Below, piece by piece: positions 44,508 to 57,539 of a stretch of 64,000 nucleotides of DNA; the first letter of the stretch is position 1; every line of letters starts with the position of its first letter. The notes beneath the pieces were generated by a model. That model saw nothing but the letters and a program-made list of their open reading frames with translations, was not told where the DNA came from and did not search any database. Location of the stretch: positions 28,965 to 92,964 of the forward strand of contig JAPEVF010000139.1 of the NCBI GenBank assembly GCA_029747585.1. The letters run 5' to 3'. Made by a program: the position numbers and the translations under genes. Source of the DNA: Pleurotus djamor. Its lineage: Eukaryota > Basidiomycota > Agaricomycetes > Agaricales > Pleurotaceae.

Positions 44508-47500
44508 ATGGCACCTTCAATAAACGATCTAGCGAAATTAACATTGAAAGAGATCCTCGATACGATTTCATCAAGACTTACTTTATCATGGACACTCCGA
44601 AGGGAAAAGAAGAAACTTCTTCCTTACATCATACAGAATGCGGACTCTGATTGTCTTTCAATGTTGGAGGGTGTCATTCGCGAGAAAGAGGCTGTGAAAG
44701 GCTTGGCTGATGGCGAACGAAAGCGTAAACGAGCAGAAGCTCAGCGGGCGCGCCGTGTTGCAAGGAAGCTTGATAATGGTGCCAATCGCAATCTGAGAAA
44801 GATTGACTTTCTTGGGCTTCCTACCGAAGACGAGGTCAAGGCAATATACCATCGTTACTACAGGGCGATTTCCAAAGGTGCACTTGCAATGCTCACCTGT
44901 GGGGTTTGCGCAAGCGAGGTCAGCAGCCATGAAGTCTCGAAGATCCAGCTTTCAAAGCTTCAGGGTTCCTCGCGCCTGGTACCACAGGAACCTAACAAAG
45001 CGCATAAATTATATGAAGGCAAACTGCTGGAACCAGCGGGCGTAACACAAGAGGAGGGTACCCATCTTGTAAACGTCTGTGGCTCGTGTCTTACAGAGTT
45101 GAAGAAACCCAACCGACCACTACCCCCACCTCGTTCTCTGGCCAATAATCTTTGGGTCGGACCTGTTCCTTGGGAGCTCCAAACACTCACCTTCCCGGAG
45201 CAGCTTCTCATCGCATTGCTTTTCCCGCGCGTTTATGTGTTCAAGCTATTCCCAAAGTCAAGAGGTACCCATGATTCCGCAAGCTTGCAACGCGCTATGC
45301 GAGGGACTGTGAGCTCATACGATCTAAACATGGAGGATATCACCTCGATGCTTGATGGTAAACTAATGCCTCGCCTTCCATCCGTCCTTGCGTCGGTCAT
45401 CACGGTTACCTATGTTGGGATTGGGTCGCTTTCCAAGAACTGGCTTCGGTCAACGTTTCGAGTCCGCCGACATGTTGTTGCAGCCGCTCTACTATGGTTG
45501 AAGGAGAACAACCCATATTACTCCCACATCGAAATACAAAACGAGCGGCTACAACAACTACCTGAAGATGATGTACCCGATGAGATCGCAAATCTGGTGC
45601 GGCAGTCAGAAGACACTGGTATCATCTTGGAGGAACATAATGGATACGTACCAGATGGAGAAGATGAGATCGGTAAGTATTCATATTCAACAGCCTTCCC
45701 AGTGCAAGAAATATGACTGATTGTCCTTTGGTATAGTCGATGATGTCTCTGACGACCCAGGCACAAGTAGTCCCAGCACTAGCGTTGGGAATGAGGAGGA
45801 GGCTCCCGATGTCATTCCTCTACAGATCTCTGGCGTCATTGATACAGACCTCACAAAAGTGAGTGCAAACGACTTAATGATGTGGGGACTCTCCAATCTT
45901 TGGCGGGAGGGTAAGGAAGGGGGATATGCCGTGCGATATGGTAAAAAGCCAGTCAATGACTTTGGGCGCTCGCTGGATGGACAGCCGAATAAACTCAACT
46001 TCTTTGAACGCGCATTCCCATGCTTATATCCATATGGCGTTGGTGGAATTGAAGCTGCTCGCCCTGTACCGCTGGATTTCCGAGAGCATATACAATGGTC
46101 TCTTCTCTTCCATGATCGTCGCTTTCGCCGCCATGAAACGTTCGCATTCGTTAGTTTTGGCATCTTACAACGGAGGCAGAGTCTCTACTCCGCCCGTGTG
46201 CAAATTCGCGACCATGCCTTTGAATCCGAATCTCGCCTTCTATCCTCGATCACTGTGGAAGATCTCAATAATGCGAGAGTGGAAGAAGAAAAGAATGTAC
46301 CGATCTCAAATCCTGCTATTCAATGTCTTAGACGGAAGGTTTTCGCTTCGGCTGGCAGGGTCATGGGCTCTGATCATTCACGCTACCAGATGCGAAGCCA
46401 GATCTTCTCGACCACCATTTCCAAGGGTCCACCCTCCCTCTGGATCACTATTAATCCCTGCGACTTGCATGACCCGATTGCACAGATTTTTGCTGGCGAA
46501 GATATTGATATTGACGCATTTCTGGCAACGATGGGGCCTAGCAAGGAGAAGCGTGCTGTCAACATTGCATCGGATCCATACGCTGCGGCGAAATTCTTCC
46601 ACTTTCTTATCCAAGTTATCCTCGAAACACTCTTTGGAATCAAAGCAACATCACATCAAGTTGTCAGCGAGATCGGAGTCTTTGGTTACGTCTCTGCTTA
46701 CTTTGGAACGGTTGAGTCTCAGAACCGAGGAAGTCTCCACCTCCATCTCTTATTATGGCTAGAAGGAGCTCCATCTGCAGACGAAATGCTCAACCTACTC
46801 AAGCAGGAGTCTTTTCGTAACCGCGTCAAAGCATTTATTACAGCAAATATCCGAGCCTACCTCCCTGGCCTTGAGACAGCAACCTCCCTGAAGACTATTC
46901 CCAATGAATCCAGTATCGCATACTCTCGTCCACCTAATCCAGGATCTCCAACCTTCGCTGAGGAAGCTAGTGCGATGGAACTTCGAGTGGTGCGATCCAA
47001 GCAAGTTCATACATGTGAACCACGTCGCTGCCTTGTCCCAGATAGGCGGGGAGGATACGTGTGTAAACGGCGAGCCCCATTTGATTGTGCGGATGATGAT
47101 ATTGTTGAGGAAAGTGGAAAGTGGAAGTGTAAGCGACTCTATGGGTATATCAACGGTTACAACCCCTCCATCTCCATCTTCGTTCGGTGTAATAACGATA
47201 TCAAGCTTCTCACCAATGGTGCCGAAACAAAATCTGCAGCTCACTATGTGGGCACCTACGCCAGCAAGAAGCAGGGCCGCAACTTTAACACCTCGGCTAT
47301 CATGGCGCAAGCATTTGCGTATCATACTGCTCGGACGCCATACTCAGAGGACTTGCGCCAGCAGCAGAGAAAATTGGTTTTCCGTTTAGTCCATGCCATG
47401 AACAAGGAGCAAGAGTTGGCCGCACCGATGGTGGTATCCTACCTCATGGGTTGGGGTGATTCATATCGATCGCACAACTATACCAACATCTACTGGTCAA

Positions 47501-50437
47501 CTTTTGTAAAGGCGCTTCTTCGATTATTTCCCGATCTGAGTGATTCTCAGTTTACCCAGTACGTCGAAGTCTCCCCTTTCAAACTCTGTTTCGTGCTTAT
47601 TGATTTGTTAGACGTCAACGTCAACGCGCACAGCTTTCTCAAGCCAATGCCGCCGGTGACGAAGTGAACCCAAACCCATTGGATGCTGAGTCTGGACCTG
47701 AGCTTTCCCAGAGGCCCGAGCCAAACGAGGATGTACGTATGAATTGGAAGCTACATAAGAATTTGTTCATGGCCGCTAATCTATCTTAAAATTGGTCTAG
47801 GATATAGATCAAACAGTTTCGTTGGCGTTCGATACACAAGGAAAGATATATGTCAAGTCCCAAGTAACCGACTACTCAATGCGTGGCTCCACCGCTGAAG
47901 ACCTTGGAATGATCGATTACTTTGTGGACACTTACGAAGAGTATACTCGCAGCAAACCATCGACTGAATCTTCATTGGCATCAGCAGATGATGATGCTCC
48001 GCGCCGACCAGGGCGAAGACCGAATGATCGAATACAGTATCTTCATGACCATCCGAAGCACAGCACTGTTCAGCGGGTTGTTCGCACTCTTGGGCACAAT
48101 AATCTTCCTAACTTCATCGGGCGGAGCTTTCCACGGCGAGATGACGATGACACCGAGCCATTTTACTGCGCATCAATGTTAATGCTTCTTAAACCATGGC
48201 GAGATCTGAAGACAGACCTTAAGGGGGAATCCCAGACTTGGCGCGAAGCCTATGATGAATTTATCACTTCTGCTACACCCAAGCAACTTGCGACCATATC
48301 TAACATTCAATATCTCCACGAGAGCCGAGTAGCTGCCGAGACAGAAGCTCATCAAGGCGCACAACCAATCAATGTTCCAGTGTCCGCAAACCCAGAGGAT
48401 GAATTTGAAGACGAGTCTGATGGACTTGATGGCGGCTCAGAGAATACAACAATCCGGATAACCGACGAACTGATTGAGGGTCTTGAAGACTGTCCAGCGG
48501 GCTCTCCCGAAGGGCACCGACATGGCTTGCTTGCGATTGAGTATGCCAAGTATGCTGGCATCTTCCAAGACAATGAAGACAAGTGGTCACTTGGTCCGAA
48601 TGCCAGTTCTCACCATGCGTCAGGAGACGACCTAGTAAACCTCCAAAAGTGGCGCAGCCAACTCGCTGCTGATATGAACGCCGCCCAAGGTGGCGCGGAG
48701 CGCTCAAGCCAGGATGCGGATGACAGTGTTGCGGGGGTCCTCACCATTGACAATCTTGCTGGGGGGAACGGACAGGTGTGCCCCATGGAAATGCTGGACG
48801 AAACATCCGAAGCAGCAATCCCTGCTGTAGACCCAACAGAGCTACGTCCCGATCAGCGTCGAGCCTATGACATCGTAGCATGGCATCTGGATGAAACACT
48901 GATGGGAAAGTCTCCACCTCCTCTCCGTATGGTTCTCCACGGCGAAGGGGGCACTGGGAAGTCCAAGGTCATCCAAACAGTTACCTCATATTTTACCTCG
49001 CGAGGAGCAAGTGCAATGTTATTGAAATCAGCGTATACCGGCATCGCAGCATCACTCATCGACGGCAAAACAACACATGTGATCGGGATGATATCATTGA
49101 CCAACAAGCCTATGAATGACGAGACAAAGAAGAAGCTACAACAGTTCTGGCAGTCAAAACAATACCTTATCATTGACGAAGTATCCATGATCTCAAAAGC
49201 ATTCTTCGCCGCCCTATCACGTAACATCAGTATCGGGAAAGCAGGGAAAGAGACGGATGCATCCTTTGGGGGTGTTAACGTTATCCTAGCTGGCGACTTC
49301 CACCAATTTCCACCTGTGGGGCTTGGGACAAACCAAGCACTCTTCCACCCGAGTAACCCGCTGGTGGATTCTCTACCATCGCAGACAGGACGGAAGATAT
49401 ACGAGGAGTTCACCACAGTGGTTTTACTCAAGGAGCAAATGCGGGTGACTGACCCAGTTTGGAATGATTTCCTTCGCCATCTGCGGATTGGACAAGTGAA
49501 AGAGCACCATGTTACGATGCTTCAACAGCTGGTGATGAGCGATCCATCATGCCAAGACACGAGTCTCAACTCACCGGGATGGAAGGATGCCGCTCTGGTG
49601 ACGCCGCGTCATGCTGTACGGGAACCTTGGAATAAATCGGCACTTCGGAAGGACTGTGCAGAGAGGGGAGAGCAAATTTATGTTTGTCCTGCGGAGGATA
49701 CCATCAGGAAACGACCGCCGACTCGCTTGGAACGATATGTGATTGCACAACGTCGCACAGCAAGGAAGGATTCCTTTGCACGCCGACGGGACCTACCAAA
49801 AAGGATTGAGCTGGCCAAAGGGATGAAGGTGATGGTTACGACTAACCTGGCCACAGATTTAGACATTACGAATGGAGCACGCGGAGTCATAGTTGATATT
49901 ATACTCCACCCAGACGAACCACCAGTTGCGGACGATCCCATTGTGAAGCTGAAATATCTTCCCAGCTACATCTTGGTCAAGCTATTTAGGACACGGGCAA
50001 CACAATTAGATGGGCTCGAAGAATCAATCATACCGGTGGAACCACTTACACAATCGTTTCGTATCAAGGTCGACTCCAATGGGAAGGAAAGGCAGGCAAC
50101 GGTAAAGCGCCGCCAATATCCGGTGACGGCGGCGTACGCGTTCACAGACTATAGGTCCCAAGGGCAAACTATACCCTACGTCATCGTAGATATTTCGCGA
50201 CCACCGGGACCACCTCTATCGCTGTTCAACGTCTATGTTGCGCTTTCTCGGAGTTCTGGGAGGGACACGATACGGTTGCTGAGGAATTTCGACAAGGAGA
50301 TGTTGGTGAAAGCGCACGACATGGAGCTTCTACGGGAGGACGATAGGCTTGAAGAGTTGAATGAGTTGACCAGGACGTGGTGGATGAGAATGGGTGAGCA
50401 GGAACAGGAACGGAGCGGGGGTGAACACCAGTCATAG
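44508..50437 (+). CDS. Helitron/Helentron Rep-helicase
   Basis: Four exons (44508-45672, 45737-47558, 47612-47732, 47801-50437) join in frame to 1914 aa with no stop. The N-terminal 400 residues form the helitron-associated region with Cys pairs (CGVCASE, NVCGSC) that may bind zinc. The Rep part follows, with the HUH motif in SLHLHLLLWLEG (about 720) and a Tyr/Lys motif YVGTYASKKQGR (about 890) that would hold the nicking tyrosine. The C-terminal half is a PIF1-type helicase: Walker A GEGGTGKSK (about 1417), Walker B YLIIDEVSM, AGDFHQFPP, and late motifs TDYRSQGQT and VYVALSRSSG. It should cut and unwind element DNA for rolling-circle transposition. All key motifs are present, so the element may still be autonomous. 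Confidence 0.9.
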
Positions 50438-50550
50438 AGCCCGAAGCCCGAGCCCTTTTGTTTGGCAGTATCTTTAGGTCAAAACATATAAACACCGGTA
50501 AATATTAGGCTTCAATTGTGCCCAACCAGAAACCCTTGACAAGCAAGGGG

Positions 50551-50849
50551 ATGTCAAATCTGAAGTTTCCTGTTTCGAATAGCATCAGGCTGAGGATAGC
50601 CGCTTTCTCCCCCTTGGTCTTGATACCATAATCCTCGAACCCTTGGTTGACGAAAGGAGCCGATTGATAGGCTGTGCGACACTCCTCTGGGAAGGGAGCG
50701 CTGGCGTTGCACGAGGCCATATCAGGCGCGATTTTCAGCAGTTGCCTTGGGGTGATACCCCCATACGTCCGCTCAACATGGAGAGGCGACGCAAGGACTG
50801 TTGCGAAGAAGGCGAAGGCGATGAGACGGGTAGCGAGGATGTCGAACAT
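50551..50849 (-). pseudogene. 5' part of secreted-protein gene split by the Helentron
   Basis: Minus strand: ATG at 50849, a signal peptide (ATRLIAFAFFATVLASP), then GGITPRQLLKIAPDM, EECRTAYQSAPFVNQGF and TKGEKAAILSLMLFETGNF, closely matching the paralog at 54587. After GACAT the sequence enters the Helentron and soon stops. The TTTATA at about 51031 may be its TATA box. Confidence 0.85.
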
Positions 50850-51810
50850 GGCGGAAGATGAATTAAATATCAAGATGTAGAGAAGACGCGTGTCGGTGAG
50901 TCGTTAACTTGCTCGTAACCGAAGACAACAAAGAACTGAAGTCGTCAAAGGACCAGGTGCGATGATGGAGAGAAAGAAGAGAAAAGGAAGAAGAATATGG
51001 GAAGTTTGGAGGAGAACGCCCGCCCGATCTTTATACCAATGCTAAAGTGAACGGGTCATAATTCAGGGTCGAGATGAAACACCGTGGTGACCGTATGCGA
51101 TTAGTGTTACTCTATTCCCCGCAAGCCTTTGGAGACTCGAGGCAGTGAACCCGCTGTCCGAAGGTTCATACGCACTGCTTTCTTGACCCGCCTTCGGATA
51201 GTCCTTCTGGTCAGAGGACTTGCAATGCTGCAGCCAAGTTGTTACTTGGCTTTGAGCCGTTGCATTGGCGCTTCCGTACCGCGGGTGTTGTGAAGTCAAG
51301 TTCAAGTCAAGTTTTGGCCCGCTGTGCGATCGTACATCTTCTTGGCCTTCGACCAAATCATCCCTATCCCGCTTAGGTTAGTGGTAGTGTCTTCAACCGT
51401 CGCGTCTCTAATCCGCGTAAAGGCTATCTCCGTCTGTTGTCGTCCCCACACTGGACGACTGTGTAATCATGGAATTTTAATATCATACGGATGGCAGCAG
51501 AAGGTTTAAAAGGAGACTCACGATGAAAAGGTCTTGAACATTTTTGGATCCATTTCCAAGGTCGCTTGCCAAGTTGAGATTTTCGAAATTTTTCGACATT
51601 GAAGAAGTTTTCTCGGAAAGGTTTACGTTGGATTTACGTCCGTCGTCTTGGTAGAAGGTAGCCACATGGTTGAACTGAGGCGATTCACTAGGACTTGACC
51701 AATGGGTCACAGTGCACTGTTTCGATCAGGTATCGGAAAAGTTGCGGAAAAGGAGTCACAGGATAAGCGCCACAACGACATCTCCTCCCCAACTTTGCTC
51801 AGAGTCGACG
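50850..51810. other. Intergenic stretch
   Basis: Promoter region of the split secreted-protein gene (minus) and of the next gene (plus). A purine-rich tract lies at about 50965-51015. No further gene is supported. Confidence 0.45.
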
Positions 51811-52674
51811 ATGTCATCTATCATACGCTCCGCAAAATCGGGAAAACACTGGACACTCCACGAACTTGTCGCCTTCAACATTAAGGTCGTTCAAGTAGAC
51901 TCCCAGAAGTTCTTTGGCGTCAACCAACTGCCATCTCCTAACGTCCCAGACATCATCCTTAACAATGAAAAGCTACCCGACGAGCTTCAGAACATACCCA
52001 AGCATCACCCGCAAAGGCAGGCATACCAATTCTTTAGCCTTTTAACCGATGCAACGTCTCCTATCCTTGGTCGAGATTCTGCTGTTGCCGACTTCGTCGC
52101 TTTCTTGTTGGCCCTGCTAGACTTCGACGAGGGCCCTCGCGTTATCCATACCTACCGAGAGATCAATTTTGTAATGTGCGGACAAACGGCTGATGCAAGG
52201 ACATATGTCTGCGTCATGCAACGCGTTCATGACGCGTTGATGTATCTTTTACTGATGGAGGAGAACAAGGTCAGCTCTTTTCTCTATCGGTGATAGGTTG
52301 ACTCGTTATACATGATCAAGAACCATATCTCAACAAACGACGCTGAAGCTCAGCTCATCGCGCAAGCTTGTGCAGCCTTCCATGAGAATAACCGGCTGCG
52401 CGTTGAAAGCGGTCTCCCGCCGCTTGCAAGCATGGTGTTCCCTGGAATCATCTTCCTAGGCTCGAGACCCGTCTTTTATAAGATCCCCGTAACCAATGAC
52501 CTATTACTCGCACTCGCGGCCGCTCAATACCCAGCTGATCCTACCATTGTGGAGAAGCTTGTCCCCCCTTTNCCCGGATATGGAGTCTTCCAGCCGTACG
52601 GGGATGCAAGAACCAGTCAACAGGGCCGTTGTTTTCCAGTGCCTACAGGCTTTCAAAACTCTTGTTGTGAGTAA
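51811..52674 (+). CDS. Conserved basidiomycete protein of a large family, unknown function
   Basis: Exon 1 (51811-52269) has HWTLHELVAFNIKV, a FFGVNQLP motif and NFVMCGQTADARTYVCVM. A short intron leads to exon 2 (from 52321) with EAQLIAQACAAFHENNR, SMVFPGIIFLGSRPVFYKIP and PVTNDLLLALAAAQYP. This layout is typical of a very large mushroom-specific family (AFxxNNRxR...FPGIxxxGxxPxFYKIPVT), whose function is unknown to me. At the N (52572) the frame changes: the family-like end (VVFQCLQAFKTLVV) is in another frame, so an unresolved base call most likely breaks it. The exact 3' end is uncertain. Confidence 0.7.
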
Positions 52675-53250
52675 TCAGTCCGTCGCAAAGCACGGCTATT
52701 TGCTGATAGAGATTCTATGTAAAAATATCCATGCTATTTTAGCACAACTTAGATACCTAAACATTGTGCGATGCTGCGATGCAGTGGAATTTATTTGTTC
52801 TTGCGCTGCTTCTTCGGTTGAGGTATTTTGTTCAAGGGCGGGTTCAGAGTAGAATTCATGGAATGCCTGGAATCATGATCACCTTAGACCATCGAATCCA
52901 ATGGCATAGCGATGGATTCTATCTGCGGCTCAAGGACTCGGCGCCGTCTGCTCTACTAGTTAGGGGCTCCCTCAACTTCTCTTCCTCCACTTCGCTTTTG
53001 GGGCCCCCCCCTTCACGGCGACCTTCGAGTCACCATAAGGATCCATAGAACGCAAGCGCTACAACCTTCTTGATAAAAACCATCTACTGGCGACCTTTTG
53101 TCCCCAATGACGATTCTCAAGCGGAAATGTCACTGAGGTCGGATGTCAGCCTCCCTTGACACCTCCTATCCAGTAAGTATAAGTTCGTCGCCTTCTCTCG
53201 ACTTCCTCCCATCCCTTCTTCGTCAAATACCATCATCCCCTCCAACAACC
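52675..53250. other. Intergenic stretch
   Basis: 3' region of the family gene and promoter of the membrane-protein gene. A short Pro/Ser-rich frame at 52960-53048 is not supported by splice sites. Confidence 0.4.
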
Positions 53251-54026
53251 ATGTCTTCCTCCAGCCACCCATCCCTTCCTTTGGGCTACACTGTCATTTT
53301 CTGCTTCACTATCCTTCTCTCGGTCGTCAGTCTCGGGTACGGCGCATGGAAGTTGACATGGATTATTCGAAAATATCTTAAGAAACGTTCCATCGAGTAC
53401 GATGGTCCTTTCATGGTAAGCTCGGAGCCTTGTCTATTCTCAAGGAGTTATTAACGATTTCGTAGACTTCTCGATCCTTCGCTTCGTTGTGCCAGATCCC
53501 GGAGTCGGCGATGACCAGGGGGAGATTCTCAACCCCTATACCAGCACATCACATTCCTTCGAGCCCTATCCTGCCCAGTAATTGCCCGCCACCAGCGTAC
53601 ACTCGCTCTTTACCATCATCCGTCGACTACTCAGAATACGCTCGTCCTCTTTCGTCTGCCGGGCTTCCATCTTACCCTCTTCCAATCGCCATCAACTATC
53701 CCCCTGCACCCACTCATCTGGACCTTCTCCTGACGCTTCCACTTTCTGAACCCACTACAACCCTCTCTTCTGTTCAGAACGTTGAAGTAGTGGAATGCGA
53801 AGAAGTAACGCAATCGGTGACTCCCTTGAAGGAGGTTCCGGCAGATCAGCAGCTTCAATCTGCTGAAGAGGGCTTTTGCTGCAACTTGGACGACAGCGAT
53901 ATCAAGGCATTGGTCGCCTCGGGAGACATTGTCATAGACAAGAGGGCAAAGGTGATTCGCACGCGCAAGGCGGACAAAGAGAATGCACCCGTCTCGCCAC
54001 CCAAATCTCGACGTGCTCGTTGTTGA
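53251..54026 (+). CDS. Single-pass membrane protein, unknown function
   Basis: Exon 1 (53251-53415) encodes a short head and one transmembrane segment (VIFCFTILLSVVSLGYGAW), followed by a basic stop-transfer stretch (IIRKYLKKR). A 50-base intron joins exon 2 (53466-54026). Exon 2 is a long, Pro/Ser-rich, probably disordered tail with PPPAY-like and EVVECEE motifs. Near the end there is a folded-looking LDDSDIKALVASGDIVIDKR segment and a basic terminus (PPKSRRARC). The total is 241 aa. Topology with the tail in the cytosol fits the positive-inside rule. No family is recognised. Confidence 0.65.
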
Positions 54027-54586
54027 AGGATCTGCGATTTTGTAATCGCTTTGTATAACTCTTGTGCACATACCCATACTTTGCTTCAATCATTACCTGC
54101 TTAGCACTGTTCTTAATTCGTCTTCATCCCAATGAAAGGTGTTCACTGTTCGAACCAGATGCAAGTCCCTGTGGGGACCCTATCTTGACAATGGCCATTT
54201 TTGTCCTGTCCGCCCGATTCGGACGTGGTCGTGAAGGCTGTAACTGAAACGGCTATTGGACAATCGCCACTCGCCGCCCATGCATAACAATTGTCCGTTA
54301 AGCATTACAAACGGCCAAAGCAGCGTCTGTTTGTCCTGGGGCCCTGAATAAGTCGACAATGGGTATATAAGGGTGCAACCAGCCACCTACCTGCCCTCTA
54401 TCTCTCCTTCCGTTCCCCTCGTTTCTCCCTGGTTCTCCAAAGCGCCTGGTCGCTGCTCTCCTCGGTGGTCCTTTCTTCAACAAATAACTCGCGGTGCGAC
54501 TTGTCATTTACGCTACGATACGACTTTTCCGTCTTTCCAACCTTTTCTCGACCTACCCAACGTCTATCCGATCAAATTCAATCGCA
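54027..54586. promoter_or_regulatory. Promoter region of the intact secreted-protein paralog
   Basis: TATATAA at 54364-54370 lies about 217 bases before the ATG. A pyrimidine-rich stretch (54400-54480) follows, a common feature of strongly expressed fungal genes. No other gene is seen. Confidence 0.45.
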
Positions 54587-55352
54587 ATGTTCAACGCCCG
54601 TTTTACTTTGACTACCCTCGCGTTGGCTTCGTTCTCCGCCACCACGACTTTCGCTGCGCCCATCTGCCGTCAACGCACTAGCAGCGGAATTACCCCCGCG
54701 CAATTGTTGCAAATCGCGCCTGACATGGCTACGTGCGATCCCGCGATCGATTTCCCCGAAGAATGTCGTACTGCAGAGCAGTCAGCGCCCTTCGTAAACC
54801 AAGGATTCGCGGACTTCAACATCACGACCAAAGGCGAGAAAGCGGCGATTCTAAGTTTGATGTTGTTTGAGAGCGGGAATTTCAAGTTTGATATCAACCA
54901 GTATGTGTTCATTTACGGCATTCACAGCGTTTGATGAACGATGCTCAATGGTTACGACTGTGACTTGTAGTTTCCCCGGGCGCGCCGGTCAGGGAACGAG
55001 AAACTTGATGACGTTCCCGTTCATCCACCAGTACGCTGTGGATACGCCTTCAACGTCAGCCCAAGCGTTGTCCTTCGGCATCACCGATCCCGAGGACCCA
55101 GCCATCTCCAACGCCACCAAGAACGCCGTCAGAGAACTCGTCCTCCCCGATCCACTGAGTTTCGCCAGTGGGATGTGGTTCTACAAGGCCAGCGGACCCG
55201 AAAAGATTGGTTGCACGGGCAACCAAACGCTGGTTGATGGTCTTCAGGCGGAGACGGAGCAGGGTTGGGCAGACTACATCACGAACTGCATTTTTACGAC
55301 TGTTACGGAAGACCGGAAGGAGGTGTGGGAGAAGACCTTGGCAGCGTTGTAG
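54587..55352 (+). CDS. Conserved fungal secreted protein, intact paralog
   Basis: Exons 54587-54900 and 54971-55352 give 231 aa. A signal peptide ends near TTFAAP. The body has PAQLLQIAPDM, EECRTAEQSAPFVNQGF, then EKAAILSLMLFESGNFKFD, the strongly conserved FPGRAGQGTRN motif at the exon junction, and FYKASGPEKIGCTGN and CIFTTVTEDRK near the end. Four cysteines in the mature part could form two bridges. Proteins with the LMLFESGNFKFDxNHFPGRxGQGTRN signature occur widely in fungi; I do not know an assigned activity, though the ESG pattern suggests an enzyme. It is the sister of the gene split by the Helentron and faces the opposite way. Confidence 0.85.
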
Positions 55353-57500
55353 GCGCGCTAAGGATGCGTGTTGTCGAGGAGTTGGTGTATTCGTATCCAG
55401 GTGTATTGAGTGCACACTGGTTCATGTTTTTGTATTATTGTCTCAATGAAGCGTCGTTCGGGGATCTCGGTCTTGTAAAGACGAAAAGTTTGGAAGGGGG
55501 TTTTGATCATGGTGGTAGAGCGAGATATCCGATGCCCAATATCTACGTGATCGCGATTCAATCCTCGGGAACGAACGCGTTGTGCGCAAAACAGAGACAG
55601 TGTGGCCGAGTCTGTCGGTCATGTTGGAAGTCTAGTTGACATGGTGAACAAGGGCGAAAGTTCGCCATCCTAGCAATATATATTCCCTAGCTTCACAAGC
55701 GTAAGTGGTCATGCCGGGAATCGCCTGCCAAAGAAGATAAGAACGACTGAAATCCGATGCTCTGGGTAGATTACACACACGACTTGTGCATCGTCGTCGC
55801 CGCGAAGAGGAATATGATAGTCACTCGGCAACCCGGTTGGCTTGCTGGTGCCGACGAAAAAGTGGAGCCAGGACAACCCCGTCTCAGTGACCCGTTGAGT
55901 TTATCTGCGGGGAGAAGCGGAGTGCGTGTCAACAGGGTACCGTCCTCAAGAGTGCTTCATAATGAAGAAAGCCACGCATTCAGCGAACTCAGCTTCCTGG
56001 CATCAAAGTTGAGATCACCCTCAAGAGGTGACGCGAAAACGAGAACCTCGCCGACGCGTTCCATCGCAGCCTGAGTGGGACGTTACGCGTTTTCTAAATG
56101 AACATGTATCACTAGATGAGATTTGGGAGGATGATGCCGCCAGAACTAGTTAGCAAATGACATAAAAGTAAGATATAGCTGTACCACTGACTCAGGATAC
56201 TGGGTGCGCTGGGCGCAGAATACGATAAGGCAGAATGTCACCAATCTACCTCAAATGTCACGGGAAGCTACAACCGGAGAGACAAGTAGTCGCACCTTTC
56301 GGGTTGAACAGCTTTAGCAAGTTCTATACGTGCTCCTCTGGTGCAAAGGGCCCGAGCCCCAACGAACTGCATGACTGAGGGAACTGGAGTTCGCCCGCGT
56401 CATCACGGTGCTATCTATTGGTCCTCAAACCACCTTGCGCATGAGTACAATCCAGCAATGCGCAGAGCGAGCAATTTTAAGGTCACCTTGACTCTGACTC
56501 TATTGCCACTGGTGCCAATGTGAATGATGTATCCCAATATCGAGCCCTGCGGCGCAATCCTCGGTGCGAAATGTTAAAAGTTGGCTTTAGCGTTCCGCTG
56601 GTAATAACGTGGAGGCCTAGGAAGGGACTAGCCGATAACCCGTGCTCCGCACGGAAAATAATCTATATTATAAAATAAGGGAACTAATTTGAGACCAAAA
56701 ATATACCGAAAATTGATTTACATCGAGGGCACCTCGTCGCCCAACCTGCGGTTGGTCGAACTCGATGCCCCATTGCTCGTGGCCTACCAAAGTTACGGCC
56801 CGGATGTGAGTGACCGAAGCATGTCGGATAATGTCTTAAAATTTAAAAGACATTGCGTCACTGTAAACGGCTTACCTGGTTTCCCGATTCGAGATCATGC
56901 CTCCCCAGGGCTTATGGCCGTAGCAAAAGCTTAACGTTGTTACCTGCCCTTGGCTTACCCTTCGNAAAAAAAAATCGAAATCCCCCCAAAATCCCCGGGG
57001 GCCGCATTGAATTTGAGCTAAACACGCTGAGCAGTCTGGTGCCTATCTCATGCGCAGGAGCCTTTGTATACTCACAGCTGCGCTCATCGACAGGCGTTCA
57101 GTCATTTGAGTGGAATATTCAGCAAGAATTCTAAACAATAAATCAGAATAAGTGCAGATTAATCTCACAGTCACTATCAAGTTCGCACGCTCAATTTTCC
57201 ATTGACTTACCTGCCCGTGAGGTGGGAGAGGTCTTCGCGTCTGTGGGCTGGTCGTTGATGGTATTCCCATCTTATATGCGAGGTGAGACTCGTTCCAGAA
57301 ATTTCTCGTGCCCATTGCCAAGAAATTCTTGAATTTTCGAAAGCCTGCTGAAAGTGTTTGATACGAAAAGGGAAAGCCCGAAATAACCGATTGTCTTTGA
57401 CGTTTGTCTTTGTCTTTATACCAAAAATGGGACTTTATCCCGTGGGAAAAAAACGATGCGTTTTATAATATAGATATCGACAAGTTGAACGAAGACAAGG
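55353..57500. other. 2.1-kb stretch without supported genes
   Basis: Short frames on both strands lack splice or family support. An AT-rich patch lies at about 56650-56720 and an A-run with an N at 56965. It looks like ordinary intergenic sequence, perhaps with old repeats. Confidence 0.45.
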
Positions 57501-57539
57501 GTGTCAGGGTGTGACAAGAAAACGCGGACAGTAACGTCG

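Larger units (their letters stand above)
42493..50550 (+). mobile_element. Helentron-like rolling-circle transposon, 8.06 kb
   Basis: The boundaries are exact because the element splits a gene with an intact paralog: host GGTTG | element | ATGTC, with no target duplication. The right end carries a hairpin CCCTTG-ACAAG-CAAGGG at 50533-50549. The dodecamer CCCTTGCTTGTC occurs at 42522-42533, 29 bases inside the left end, and inverted at the right tip (50538-50549). These asymmetric inverted repeats and the lack of TC...CTRR ends point to the Helentron/Helitron2 group rather than canonical Helitrons. It carries an apparently intact Rep/helicase and a second, divergent gene. Confidence 0.85.
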
